Shown here one piece after another: positions 1 through 8,530 of a DNA stretch of 64,000 nucleotides. The DNA lies in NCBI GenBank assembly GCA_040218575.1, contig JAVJRE010000005.1, forward strand, positions 239,214 through 303,213, written 5' to 3'. The notes under the pieces were generated by a model. That model was not told where the DNA came from. It did no database searches and saw only the letters and a list, made by a program, of their open reading frames with translations. Origin of the DNA: Alphaproteobacteria bacterium. Its GTDB lineage: Bacteria > Pseudomonadota > Alphaproteobacteria > JAVJRE01. Position numbers and translations under genes: made by a program. Position 1 is the stretch's first letter, and every line of letters begins with the position of its first letter.

Positions 1-1062
1 CAGCCGCCGCCACTCGGCCCGCATGCGGTTCAGCGCATCGCCGGCGGTCGCATTGGCGGTGGCGGCGGTGGCCTGCAATACGCCGACCTCGTCGAAGGCG
101 ACCAGATAACTGTCCACGCTGTAGGCTAGGCCACTCTCTTCCCGCACGCTGGAATAGAGGCGGGAGGTGAAGCTGCCGCCGCCCAGTATGTGGTTCATGA
201 CCAGGGCCGCGTACCAATCCGGATCATCGCGACGGAGCCCCAACTGACCGGTAAGGATCGTTGCCTGCGGCGAGGAGTGGTCGACGATCAGAGTCTGGCC
301 GGCAGCCGCCACCGCGGCCGGCGGCAGAGGGTCACCGGCGCCATGTGCCGGCAGGTCGCCAAAGGCCAGATCAACCAGACCCCTCGCCTCGTCCGGCGTC
401 ACGTCACCGGCGATACCGATGACAAGTCTGTCCCGTGTCAGCCTGTCAGCAACGAAGGCGCGCAGGTCCGCCACCGTCATGGCGTTCAGAGTCTGCTCGC
501 TGCCGGACACCGGCCGACCATAGGGATGATCGGGAAAGGCGGTGCGATACCACAGGGTCCGGGCGATTGCGGCGGGACGTGTCGCTTCGCGCCGCAGCCC
601 GGCCAAAGCCTGGGCCCGCATCCTGTCAACCGCCTGGTCATCGAAACGCGGTCGGCTGAGGGCCAGATGCAACAGCTTCACCGACTCCTGCCGGTTGCGG
701 CTGAGCATGCGCAGCGACACGGAAAACTCATCAAGGCCGACACGGGCGCGCATTTCCGCCGCCAGGTCGCGCATCCTTTCCTGGAACGCGGGGCCATCCA
801 TGTGGCCGGCGCCTTCATCCAGCAGGGTCGAAACCAGCTCCGCCCTGCCGGCCAGTGGGTCCGGATCGCCGGCCGCACCACCGCGCCGGAAGGTGACCGT
901 CAGGGAAACCACCGGGATGGCATGATCTTCGATCAGCCAGAACTCCAGCCCGCCCGGCGAGCGCAACACCTGGATAGGCTCTGCCGCCGCCGGGGCGGAC
1001 AGGGCCACCAGCACGACCAGACCAGACACGACCGTCGCCAGCATCCGGCGAGCGCGACTCAT
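1..1062 (-). CDS. M16 family peptidase-like protein, non-catalytic member (3' part cut by window edge)
   Basis: The gene reads leftwards from ATG at 1062 and runs off the left edge with no stop, so only the first 354 residues are present. It begins with a signal peptide (MSRARRMLA, then a hydrophobic run ending in SAPAAA), so the product is periplasmic. The fold is M16 (insulinase/pitrilysin), but the region that should carry the zinc-binding HxxEH reads RRGGAAGDPDPLAGRAELV, so the metal site is absent. The upstream gene (1059-2438) has an intact HxxEH and the two overlap by four bases (ATGA). This is the usual pairing of an active and an inactive M16 subunit that form a heterodimer. Its substrate is unknown. 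Confidence 0.88.
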   Translation of the reverse strand, partial: MSRARRMLATVVSGLVVLVALSAPAAAEPIQVLRSPGGLEFWLIEDHAIPVVSLTVTFRRGGAAGDPDPLAGRAELVSTLLDEGAGHMDGPAFQERMRDLAAEMRARVGLDEFSVSLRMLSRNRQESVKLLHLALSRPRFDDQAVDRMRAQALAGLRREATRPAAIARTLWYRTAFPDHPYGRPVSGSEQTLNAMTVADLRAFVADRLTRDRLVIGIAGDVTPDEARGLVDLAFGDLPAHGAGDPLPPAAVAAAGQTLIVDHSSPQATILTGQLGLRRDDPDWYAALVMNHILGGGSFTSRLYSSVREESGLAYSVDSYLVAFDEVGVLQATAATANATAGDALNRMRAEWRRL

Positions 1063-2438
1063 GGTCCTGTCGCCGCCGGCAACAGCACACCGGTGACACT
1101 GCGGTTGTGCTGCAACACCTGATCGAAGGCCGCTTCGGCTGACGGCCGGTCGACTGCCAGGATGGCGTCCGGCCAGCCCAGCACATCGCTCAGACTCTGC
1201 CCTGTCATCAGGGCACTACCGACAATGCGGGCCGGTGCAAACAAGCTGTCCAGAGCATAGGCGGTGCTGTCCACCAGCCGGCGCTGCGCGCGCCTGACCT
1301 GATCGTCCGTAAAGCCGTCCCGCACCACCTGTTCCAGCAGCCGGTCCATGCGCGCTTCAACCTGATCCAGGCTGACACCATCGGCCGGCGTCGCGTACAG
1401 GGTCAATGTGCCGCTGTCGAGTTGCTCGCCGGTGTAGCTGGCGCCGGCGCTGAGGGCGAGGCCTTCCTCAAGAACCAACACACGATGCAGCAGGCTGGCC
1501 GTATCCCCACCCAGGGCATAGGCCGCCACCTCCAGGGCCGGTGCCGCAGCCCCCTGACTATAGGCCGGCGCCAGATAGCGCCGCCGCCAACTGGCCTGAC
1601 CGACCGTCGCATCCTCTACGCTGACCCGCGTTGCAGACCCGCTGGCCATGGACTCCTGCGGACGCTGGCGCGGCGGCGCGCCGCCTGGTCCATAGCGCGT
1701 TGCCACCTGCCCGTAGGTCTGTCGGGCCAGGCTCAGAGCCTCGTCCAGCGTGGTGTCGCCGGCCACCACCACCACCGCATTCGCCGGGTCATACCAGCGT
1801 CGGTAAAAGGACAGGGCGTCGGCCGCCGTAAGGGCGGCGATCTGGTCGGCTGGTCCGATGATCGGAATGCTGTAAGGATGGGTCGCATAGAGTGCCCCGT
1901 CCATCTGTTCGGCCAGCCGGCCGTCGGGGCTGGCGTCGACCCGCTGGCGCCGCTCCTCGAGGACCACCTGACGCTCCGGCGCTACGGTATCGTCGTCCAG
2001 CACCAGATTGGCCATGCGATCAGCCTCCAGTGTCATGACCAGTCGCAACTGGTCCGCCGCCACGGTCTGAAAATAGGCCGTGTAGTCTTGACTGGTGAAG
2101 GCGTTCTCGCGCCCGCCGACACGCGCCACCTGCCGTGAAAATGTGCCGTCGGGATTGGCCGGCGTGCCCTTGAACATCAGATGTTCCAGCAAATGGGCAA
2201 TACCTTTGCTCCCGGCCGGCTCGTCCGCGGCACCCACCCGGTACCACACCATGTGAGTCACCGCCGGTGCGCGATGCATCGGTACGACCACGAGAGTCAG
2301 GCCATTGTCGAGAGTGGCGCTTTGCGCCGGCAACCAGGGGTCGCTGGCCGCCGCCGGTGCGGCGAGCAGTGCAACGAGGCACAGCACGCCAAGGCATCGC
2401 CACACGGCGTGAAGGAGAGACAGAGTCTGCAACCGCAT
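1059..2438 (-). CDS. M16 family zinc metallopeptidase (catalytic subunit)
   Basis: 459 residues from ATG 2438. An ATG at 2519 is in frame, but it would add 27 residues ahead of the obvious signal peptide (MRLQTLSLLHAVWRCLGVLC, ending LLAAPAAA). The inverted zinc-binding motif HLLEHLMFKGT is intact and lies in the first domain, followed by the typical RVGGRENAFTSQDYTAYFQ segment. The product is therefore a periplasmic metallopeptidase of the insulinase/pitrilysin type. Its stop overlaps the start of the inactive homologue downstream by four bases, so the two are co-translated, probably as a heterodimer. The actual substrate cannot be inferred from sequence. Confidence 0.92.
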   Translation of the reverse strand: MRLQTLSLLHAVWRCLGVLCLVALLAAPAAASDPWLPAQSATLDNGLTLVVVPMHRAPAVTHMVWYRVGAADEPAGSKGIAHLLEHLMFKGTPANPDGTFSRQVARVGGRENAFTSQDYTAYFQTVAADQLRLVMTLEADRMANLVLDDDTVAPERQVVLEERRQRVDASPDGRLAEQMDGALYATHPYSIPIIGPADQIAALTAADALSFYRRWYDPANAVVVVAGDTTLDEALSLARQTYGQVATRYGPGGAPPRQRPQESMASGSATRVSVEDATVGQASWRRRYLAPAYSQGAAAPALEVAAYALGGDTASLLHRVLVLEEGLALSAGASYTGEQLDSGTLTLYATPADGVSLDQVEARMDRLLEQVVRDGFTDDQVRRAQRRLVDSTAYALDSLFAPARIVGSALMTGQSLSDVLGWPDAILAVDRPSAEAAFDQVLQHNRSVTGVLLPAATGP

Positions 2439-2520
2439 GGCTTGATGATAGGCCCTTGCCGCCAACGGTCTACGGCGCAGCGCGCCACAGTCGGTCACAA
2501 GAGGCGGAGGCGGAGCCACG

Positions 2521-2569
2521 CCGGCGTCCGGAGGACGCTAGAAGCCGGGCGTCCGGAGGCCGCTAGAAG
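2521..2569. repeat. 24/25-bp imperfect tandem duplication at the 3' end of the lipoprotein gene
   Basis: Two adjacent copies of a unit beginning ccgg(g)cgtccggagg and ending cgctagaag occupy 2521-2544 and 2545-2569. They differ by one inserted g and one a/c change. The second copy contains the stop codon (cta, 2563-2565) of the lipoprotein gene, so the duplication repeats the stop-codon context just downstream of the gene. It looks like a local slippage duplication. Confidence 0.8.
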
Positions 2570-3156
2570 ATACCTTCAAAGACGGCCTTGCGCTTGCGCG
2601 TGATGGTCGGCAGCTCGCCTTCCGACAGAGGCAGACCCAGCGCCTGATTGCGGCGAAGACGCACCGCCTCCGCCTCCGCATCGAGGGTCACCGCCGGATC
2701 GGCCGGCGGTTGCCAGAAGATCAGCGCGTCAAAGAAACGGCCGCTGTTTTCGATCAGCTCGACGGTTTCCTGGTCCACGGTCCGGCGAATATCAGGGTCG
2801 GCCGAGGCCACTCCGGCGCGGGCCAGGATCGCCTCGGTGCCGCCGGACTGCAGGGGTTCAGACGCGGTCGTCCCGTCGCTGCCGGTCAACGCCCGTGCCG
2901 CCTGCTGCTGGGCCGTGCCCTCCTGCGGCCTGGACGCGCCGGGAACCGGCGGACGCAGACTATAGTCAGGCGGCAGCACCAGCGGCGCGCGGCGCACCAC
3001 CTGGAACTCGTCCGGTGGGTTCTTGACGCCGATGCCGATGGCCTGACGTACACCACCGCATCCCGCCAGAAGCATCAGACCGGCCAGCACGACCGCGAGA
3101 CGAGCACCCGTGCGGGACCCGGTCCGCCATGGCTGATTGCGTGTCTGAATGGTCAC
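2563..3156 (-). CDS. DUF3035-type lipoprotein
   Basis: 197 residues from a GTG at 3156, preceded by AAAGG about 10 nt upstream. An ATG at 3240 is in frame, but it would overlap lspA and put 28 extra residues in front of the lipoprotein signal. The N-terminus (hydrophobic LAVVLAGLMLLAGC) has a clear lipobox with Cys as the lipidation site. The segment PPDEFQVVRRAPLVLPPDY followed by LRPP is the hallmark of the alphaproteobacterial DUF3035 (BamF-like) family. Some members of that family have been linked to the outer-membrane BAM machinery; that role is not visible here. It follows lspA, the peptidase that processes lipoproteins, in the same direction. Confidence 0.85.
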   Translation of the reverse strand: MTIQTRNQPWRTGSRTGARLAVVLAGLMLLAGCGGVRQAIGIGVKNPPDEFQVVRRAPLVLPPDYSLRPPVPGASRPQEGTAQQQAARALTGSDGTTASEPLQSGGTEAILARAGVASADPDIRRTVDQETVELIENSGRFFDALIFWQPPADPAVTLDAEAEAVRLRRNQALGLPLSEGELPTITRKRKAVFEGIF

Positions 3157-3229
3157 CTTCGCATCGCCTTTCCCTGGGCCAGGCCCGGTCCGCCTGTGAC
3201 ACCGCACCTTGAGCGCAGCCCACACCGCG

Positions 3230-3736
3230 CTAATTACCATGGCCCCGATGAGGCCGGAAGGCCAGGACGATCAGGATGACGGCGCCGACCGTAATGGCGG
3301 AATCCGCCAGATTGAAGGCGGGCCAATGCCAGCCACCGACGTGGACATCTATAAAATCGCGGACTTTGAGAAAGACCAGCCGATCCGCCACATTGCCCAG
3401 CGCGCCACCGATGACCAGCCCCAGCGCCAGCGACTGCAGCCGGGTGTCGCTGCGCCACAGCCACAACCCCAGGCCTGCACAGATAGCCAGCGCCAGCAGC
3501 GCCAGAACCAGCGCCCACACCCCCTGATCGAAGGCCAGAAGGCCGAAGCTGACGCCAGTGTTCCACGCCGTGACAATGTTGAGAAACGGCGCTACGGCCA
3601 CCCGCATGGGCTGGTCCGCCGCCAGATGGAAGACCAGCCATTTGCTCACCTGGTCAGCGATGAACACCAGCCCCGCCACAAGCACCCCTGTCAGGCGCCC
3701 GCGCCGGGCGCCACTGAGCGGCCGGGCTTCAGCCAT
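3230..3736 (-). CDS. lspA: Lipoprotein signal peptidase (signal peptidase II)
   Basis: 168 residues. The enzyme removes the signal peptide from diacylglyceryl-modified prolipoproteins in the inner membrane. Four hydrophobic segments are visible. The two catalytic aspartates sit in the family motifs GNVADRLVF and FNLADSAITVG, and the conserved NTGVSFGLL loop is present. The start is ATG 3736, whose A is the last base of the ileS stop (TGATG junction). A longer in-frame ATG at 3829 lies inside ileS and adds an Arg/Cys-rich stretch unlike the family. ileS-lspA coupling is common in proteobacteria, and the following gene encodes a lipoprotein. Confidence 0.96.
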   Translation of the reverse strand: MAEARPLSGARRGRLTGVLVAGLVFIADQVSKWLVFHLAADQPMRVAVAPFLNIVTAWNTGVSFGLLAFDQGVWALVLALLALAICAGLGLWLWRSDTRLQSLALGLVIGGALGNVADRLVFLKVRDFIDVHVGGWHWPAFNLADSAITVGAVILIVLAFRPHRGHGN

Positions 3737-6582
3737 CAGGCAACCGGCTCCCGGGCGTCCACGACCTGGCGGCATCGCCCGCACAGCCCCTCGTCGTCGG
3801 CACTGACATCGGGCAGAACCCGCCAGCAACGATCACACTTGTCGCCGGCGGCCAGGTCCATCGCCACCGCCACGCCGGGCACGTCTTCCAGTGCGTAGGC
3901 GTTTGCGGCCGGCCGATCACAACTGACGCTCAGGTTCGACGTGATCGCCAGCTCGGCCATGTCCAGCCCGTCGAGCAAAGCCGCATCCGCCGCACTCACA
4001 TACAGCACCGGGTGGGCCTGCAGGCTGGCGCCGATCGTCTTGTCCGCACGCGCCACTTCCAGCGCTCCCGTCACCACACGGCGGATCGCCCGGATCCGGC
4101 TCCAGCGCCGGTCCAGATCATCATTGCGCCAGTCATCAGGCAGGTCAGGAAACAGGCGCTGATGGACGCTGTCCGGTCCTCTGTCGCCCGACCCGTCATC
4201 ACAACGTAACTGCCAGGCCTCTTCGGCCGTAAAACACAGAATCGGCGCCAGCCAGGCCGTAAGACAGTCGAACACAATCGCCAGCACCGTCCGCGAAGCG
4301 CGGCGGCGCATCGACTCGACACCATCACAATAAAGCGCGTCCTTGCGAACATCGAAATAGAAGGCCGACAGGTCCACCGCGCAAAACGTGTGCAGTGCGG
4401 TGTATAGGGTATGGAAATCATAGTCAGCGACGCTCTGACGCACGACCCGGTCTATCTCCCACAGCCGATGCAGAACCCAGCGTTCCAGGTCCGGCATTTC
4501 CGCCGGCGACAACCGTTCACCAGGGCGAATACCATGAAGGTTGCCGAGAACGAAACGCAGCGTATTGCGCAGGCGACGGTAGGCGTCGGCCTGGTGCTTG
4601 AGGATCTCCGGGCCAATCCGCAGGTCGGCTGAATAGTCCGAGGCCACCACCCACAGACGCAGGATATCCGCGCCGTGGCTCTGGATGATTTCTTCCGGCG
4701 CCATGCCGTTACCCAGACTCTTGCTCATGGCGCGGCCGTGCTCGTCCATGACAAAGCCATGTGTCAGCACTTCATTGTAGGGCGCGCGACCGCGGGTGCC
4801 GCAGGATTCCAGCAGCGAGGAATGAAACCAGCCGCGATGCTGGTCGGAGCCTTCCAGATACAAGGACGCCGGCCAGGCCAGATCATCCCGCGTCTCCAGC
4901 ACATAGGCGTGGCTGCACCCGGAATCGAACCACACGTCGAGAATGTCGCTTACCTGCTCGTACTGGTCGGCGGCATGATCGGGTCCGAGGAAGCTCTCGG
5001 CCGGCCGGTCAAACCAGGCATCGGCACCGTCTTCCGCCACCGCCTGGACGATTCGCGCCATGACCGCGGCGTCGCGCAACGGCTCGCCGGTTTCCTTATG
5101 AACAAAGACCGTGATCGGAACGCCCCAGGCGCGCTGGCGCGACACGCACCAGTCTGGCCGGTTGGCGATCATGCCGCGTAGACGGGTGTGCCCCGATGGC
5201 GGCACGAAGCGGGTTTGATCAATCGCCGCCAGGGCCTTGGCCCGCAAGTCATTCGTCTCCATGGAGATAAACCACTGCGGTGTATTGCGGAAAATGAGCG
5301 GCGCCCGCGAACGCCAGGAGTGGGGGTAGGAATGGACCAGACGCGCCCGGGCCAGCAAACCGCCCGCCGCTGCAATAGCCTCCAGCACCGCATCGTTGGC
5401 GTCGCCGGTCCTGCCGTCGGGGCGATAGACGGCGCGGCCGGCAAACAGCGGCACATGGGCGAAATAGGTGCCGTCACCATCCACCGTATCGGGCACGGCG
5501 ATGTTGTGGGACCGACCCAGTTCCCAGTCCTCCGCACCATGGCCAGGCGCGATATGGACCAGGCCCGTGCCTTGTTCCAGCGTCACATGGTCGCCCGCCA
5601 GCAACGGCACCGCGAAGTCATAGCCCTGGCCGGCCAGCGGATGCGCTGCTACCAGTCCCGCCAGTTCAGCTCCGCTCAGACGCGCTGTCACCTCGTGCCC
5701 GGTGATGCCCGTGGCCGACGCCACAGCCGCCACCAGCGATTCTGCAACCAGCAGTTTTTCGCCTATGCGCGCGCGGCTGTCATCACCGATGGCGGTTACG
5801 TCCATCACCACATAGGTGAAATCCTGGCCATAGGCGATGGCGCGGTTCCCCGGCAAGGTCCACGGCGTCGTCGTCCAGATCAGCGCCGACACGCCGGCCA
5901 GGTCCGGGCGCGGCGGCGACTGCAGCGCAAAGCGCACCCAGCACATGGTGGACGTATGGTCGTGATACTCGATCTCTGCCTCGGCCAGTGCGGTCTTCTC
6001 CACCACCGACCACATGACCGGCTTGGCCCCGCGATAGAGCCCGCCATTGAGCAAAAACTTGCCGAGTTCCCGGACAATGCTGGCCTCGGCATCGTAGCTC
6101 ATGGTGGTGTAGGCGCTGTCCCAGTCGCCAACAACGCCCAGCCGGCGGAACTCCGCCGCCTGTACGCCGACCCAGTGCTCGGCGAACTGCCGGCACTCGC
6201 GCCGGAAATCGGCCACCGGCACGTCTTCCTTGGCACGCCCGGCCTCGCGATGACGCTCCTCGATCTTCCATTCGATGGGCAGGCCGTGACAGTCCCAGCC
6301 CGGCACATAGTTTGCGTCCTTGCCCAGCATCTGCTGCGACCGGTTGACCACGTCCTTCAGAATCTTGTTGAGAGCGTGGCCCATGTGCAGGTGGCCATTG
6401 GCATAGGGCGGCCCGTCATGCAGAACGAATTTCTCACGGCCCGCCGAGTCCCGTCTGAGACGTCCATACAGATCGAGCTTCTGCCACATTGCCAGAATAT
6501 CCGGCTCGCGCTCCGGCAGGCGCGCGCGCATGGCCAGTTCGGTCTGTGGCAGAAACAGGGTATCGCGCCAGTCGCGGGCCAT
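3736..6582 (-). CDS. ileS: Isoleucyl-tRNA synthetase
   Basis: 948 residues from MARDWRDTLFLPQTEL (ATG 6582; an ATG six codons upstream is less likely). This is a class I aminoacyl-tRNA synthetase that charges tRNA-Ile. The HIGH-type signature is GHLHMGHALNK (HMGH at residues 66-69). The CP1 editing domain follows, with TTPWTLPGN. The KMSKS-type loop reads AMSKSLGNG. A C-terminal zinc finger is present (CDRCW ... CGRC). Length and domain order match bacterial IleRS (about 930-960 residues). It is translationally linked to lspA through the TGATG junction at 3736. Confidence 0.98.
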   Translation of the reverse strand: MARDWRDTLFLPQTELAMRARLPEREPDILAMWQKLDLYGRLRRDSAGREKFVLHDGPPYANGHLHMGHALNKILKDVVNRSQQMLGKDANYVPGWDCHGLPIEWKIEERHREAGRAKEDVPVADFRRECRQFAEHWVGVQAAEFRRLGVVGDWDSAYTTMSYDAEASIVRELGKFLLNGGLYRGAKPVMWSVVEKTALAEAEIEYHDHTSTMCWVRFALQSPPRPDLAGVSALIWTTTPWTLPGNRAIAYGQDFTYVVMDVTAIGDDSRARIGEKLLVAESLVAAVASATGITGHEVTARLSGAELAGLVAAHPLAGQGYDFAVPLLAGDHVTLEQGTGLVHIAPGHGAEDWELGRSHNIAVPDTVDGDGTYFAHVPLFAGRAVYRPDGRTGDANDAVLEAIAAAGGLLARARLVHSYPHSWRSRAPLIFRNTPQWFISMETNDLRAKALAAIDQTRFVPPSGHTRLRGMIANRPDWCVSRQRAWGVPITVFVHKETGEPLRDAAVMARIVQAVAEDGADAWFDRPAESFLGPDHAADQYEQVSDILDVWFDSGCSHAYVLETRDDLAWPASLYLEGSDQHRGWFHSSLLESCGTRGRAPYNEVLTHGFVMDEHGRAMSKSLGNGMAPEEIIQSHGADILRLWVVASDYSADLRIGPEILKHQADAYRRLRNTLRFVLGNLHGIRPGERLSPAEMPDLERWVLHRLWEIDRVVRQSVADYDFHTLYTALHTFCAVDLSAFYFDVRKDALYCDGVESMRRRASRTVLAIVFDCLTAWLAPILCFTAEEAWQLRCDDGSGDRGPDSVHQRLFPDLPDDWRNDDLDRRWSRIRAIRRVVTGALEVARADKTIGASLQAHPVLYVSAADAALLDGLDMAELAITSNLSVSCDRPAANAYALEDVPGVAVAMDLAAGDKCDRCWRVLPDVSADDEGLCGRCRQVVDAREPVA

Positions 6583-6630
6583 GGTCAGACCCCGTCGCAA
6601 CGGCCGGCGGCGACCGGTCGGCCAGTCATG

Positions 6631-6690
6631 GCGGATGCGTGTGGGGCGGATGCGTGTGGGGCGGATGCCTGTGGGGCGGATGCCTGTGGG
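6631..6690. repeat. Four tandem copies of a 15-bp unit between ribF and ileS
   Basis: Four perfect-length copies: 6631-6645 and 6646-6660 read gcggatgcgtgtggg; 6661-6675 and 6676-6690 read gcggatgcctgtggg. A partial fifth starts at 6691 (gcgg). The copies fall into two identical pairs, so the array probably grew by doubling. It lies in the 331-bp gap between the starts of ileS (6582) and the end of ribF (6914), about 50 bp upstream of the ileS start, so it would be in the ileS leader if ileS is transcribed from here. The unit length is a multiple of three, but no supported gene runs through it. Confidence 0.9.
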
Positions 6691-6696
6691 GCGGGT

Positions 6697-6858
6697 TCAG
6701 GTGAGGTGGGGCGAAATGTCATGGCGGGCGAAATCCTTACGGGGATACAGGGCTGCAATGCGGACGTCCCGGCCCGGCAGGGGGGCCGGGTCGATAATTC
6801 GCCCGTCTGGCCGTCCTATGCTGATGGTGGCGCCTGTGGCCACGGTTCGCTCGCTCAT
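6697..6858 (-). CDS. Possible small protein of 53 residues, unknown
   Basis: A short open frame between ribF and ileS from ATG 6858 to TGA at 6697. It begins MSERTVATGATISIGRPDGR and ends near LYPRKDFARHDISPHLT. An AGGA about 9-10 nt upstream could be a ribosome binding site. Codon third positions are mostly G/C as in the neighbours, and it fills the space between two same-strand genes. I do not recognise the sequence, and no signal peptide or membrane segment is visible. It could equally be chance. It ends just before the 15-bp tandem array. Confidence 0.3.
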   Translation of the reverse strand: MSERTVATGATISIGRPDGRIIDPAPLPGRDVRIAALYPRKDFARHDISPHLT

Positions 6859-6913
6859 GGCGGGCGATCCTATGGGCTGGACCCGGCTGAATCAAGGAAT
6901 CGGCGGGCCCGAC

Positions 6914-7885
6914 TCACGGCTCCACCGGCCACGCCGCCAGCAGCCGGGCCGCGGACTGGCAGTCCCGGCCAATGGCCTCGCGCAGTGTCTCCAGGTCGGC
7001 GAAGGCTTCTTCCGGCCGGATAAAGTCGTACCAACGCACCCGTACCGTGCGGCCGTACAGGTCCAGGGTGCGCCCCAGCAGGTGGACTTCCAGCAGCTCG
7101 TGGTCGCCCTTGACCGTCGGCCGGGTGCCGAAGCTGGCGACCCCGTCCAGCCAGCCGACACCATGGTCGGACAGACCGTCGCCGGCCTCGCCAGGCGCCA
7201 GCCGGACCCCATAAATGCCATGGCGCGGCGGGCAGTATTCACCAAGGTTTATGTTGGCTGTGGGATAGCCCAGGGTGCGACCAAGCCGTTGCCCGGCGAT
7301 GACTTCGCCCTCGACCTCCCAGGGCCGGCCCAGCAAAGCAGCAGCCCCGGCCATATCGCCGGCCCGCACACAGTCACGTACCCGGCTGGACGAATAGGGT
7401 TGGTCCGCGCTATCGGTCACCGCATCGACCGCGCTATGGCCAAAGCCGTGCACCGCCGCCAACCGCGCCAGCAACCTCACATCACCGCCGCGGGCCTTGC
7501 CGAAACGAAGATTGTAGCCGGTCACCAGGTGGGCCACGCCGACACCGTCCACCAGAACGGTCTGCACGAACTCCTGGGCGGTACGGGCGGCGAAGGGGCT
7601 GTCGAAGGTCAGCTCGTAGAGAAGCTCCACCCCCAGCCCGGCGAGCGCCCGGGCCCGGCCGGCCGGCGAGGTCAGGCGGAAGGGCGGGCCATCCGGCTGA
7701 AAGAATCGGCGCGGATGAGGCTCGAAAGCCATCACGGCGAGCGGCCGGCCGGCCTGGCGCGCTATGGCGCCGGCAGCGGCGATCAGGGACTGATGGCCCA
7801 GATGGACGCCGTCGAAATTGCCCATGGCAACAACCGCGCCACGGTCCGCCGCCGCCAGGCCAGTGAAACTGCGCACAATTCGCAT
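6914..7885 (-). CDS. ribF: Bifunctional riboflavin kinase / FAD synthetase
   Basis: 323 residues from ATG 7885 (MRIVRSFTGL); the reading frame stays open upstream but without family similarity. The protein makes FMN from riboflavin and then FAD. The N-terminal nucleotidyltransferase domain has AMGNFDGVHLGHQSLI (the G-x-F-D-G-x-H-x-G-H signature). The C-terminal riboflavin kinase domain has GRTLGYPTANINL followed by HGIYGVRL. Length is typical of RibF (about 310-330). It is on the same strand as ileS-lspA, 331 bp upstream of them. Confidence 0.97.
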   Translation of the reverse strand: MRIVRSFTGLAAADRGAVVAMGNFDGVHLGHQSLIAAAGAIARQAGRPLAVMAFEPHPRRFFQPDGPPFRLTSPAGRARALAGLGVELLYELTFDSPFAARTAQEFVQTVLVDGVGVAHLVTGYNLRFGKARGGDVRLLARLAAVHGFGHSAVDAVTDSADQPYSSSRVRDCVRAGDMAGAAALLGRPWEVEGEVIAGQRLGRTLGYPTANINLGEYCPPRHGIYGVRLAPGEAGDGLSDHGVGWLDGVASFGTRPTVKGDHELLEVHLLGRTLDLYGRTVRVRWYDFIRPEEAFADLETLREAIGRDCQSAARLLAAWPVEP

Positions 7886-8136
7886 GACGATGTGTCCATA
7901 CGGCGCGCCGGGCGGAGTCGCAACCAGCAAGCCCGCCCAATGGACGGATCTGGCGATGAACCGGCCTGGCAACGCACCGATCCGACCGGGTGGCCAGGCC
8001 GCCGCCTCTGACGCAACTGCCGCTAACCCTCTCTTAAGGCCCAGCCGGGAAACTGGCTGGCAGGAGCCGCTGTCGGTTCCAGGGGCCCGTGATGTGCGGG
8101 TTCGCGCCGTTCGTGTGCCGTTCATGGAGACTCGTC

Positions 8137-8394
8137 GTGCTCAAGTCCCGTCAGGCCTTCAATACCGGCAACCACCTGCGCCGCATTCCCAAGGTGCAGG
8201 AATTCGCCGAGATTTCGCTATCCGGCGGCACGGTCATGCGCGGCCACGTCTTCATCGAAGCGACCAGCCGCATACAGGACCTGCTGAACGGGCCCACCGA
8301 CTTTTTCCCTTTTGTCGACGAATCGGGGCAGATTCGGCTGATCAACAAGAACGCGGTGACCCAGGTGGTGCCCTACGACCATCCTGGCGTCTGA
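8137..8394 (+). CDS. Small conserved-looking protein of unknown function, 85 residues
   Basis: The start is chosen as GTG 8137 because GGAG at 8126-8129 sits seven bases upstream; an upstream in-frame ATG at 8089 has no such site. The protein reads MVLKSRQAFNTGNHLRRIPK and continues with a compact mixed alpha/beta-looking sequence (EFAEISLSGGTVMRGHVFIE, then RIQDLLNGPTDFFPFVDESG). There is no signal peptide or membrane segment. The pattern (beta strand, GG turn, beta strand, then LLNGPTDFFPF) suggests a small beta-barrel or PilZ-like fold, but that is a guess and I do not recognise a named family. It stands alone, divergent from ribF and 136 bp before the glycosyltransferase. Confidence 0.75.
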   Translation: MLKSRQAFNTGNHLRRIPKVQEFAEISLSGGTVMRGHVFIEATSRIQDLLNGPTDFFPFVDESGQIRLINKNAVTQVVPYDHPGV

Positions 8395-8530
8395 GCGGTC
8401 TGCGCACCGCCGCCCGAGCGCGGCCCAACCATCCGCCTGCCGCCTGACCGGCCGTCTGTCCTGCTGATTGCCAAGCCACGCCCGCGCCTCTATCAACCGT
8501 CTGGCGATTGCAGCGAGATGGAGACGCCAG

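Noticed and set aside
6631-6690. CRISPR-like repeat
   Set aside because: The units are only 15 bp, directly adjacent with no spacers, and there are no cas genes.
5188-7023. A 611-residue open frame on the plus strand over ileS
   Set aside because: It lies opposite the ileS coding sequence and into the repeat region, has no domain signature, and its composition is that of the complement of a GC-rich gene. Other long plus-strand frames over minus-strand genes (190-1122, 24974-26359) were dismissed for the same reason.
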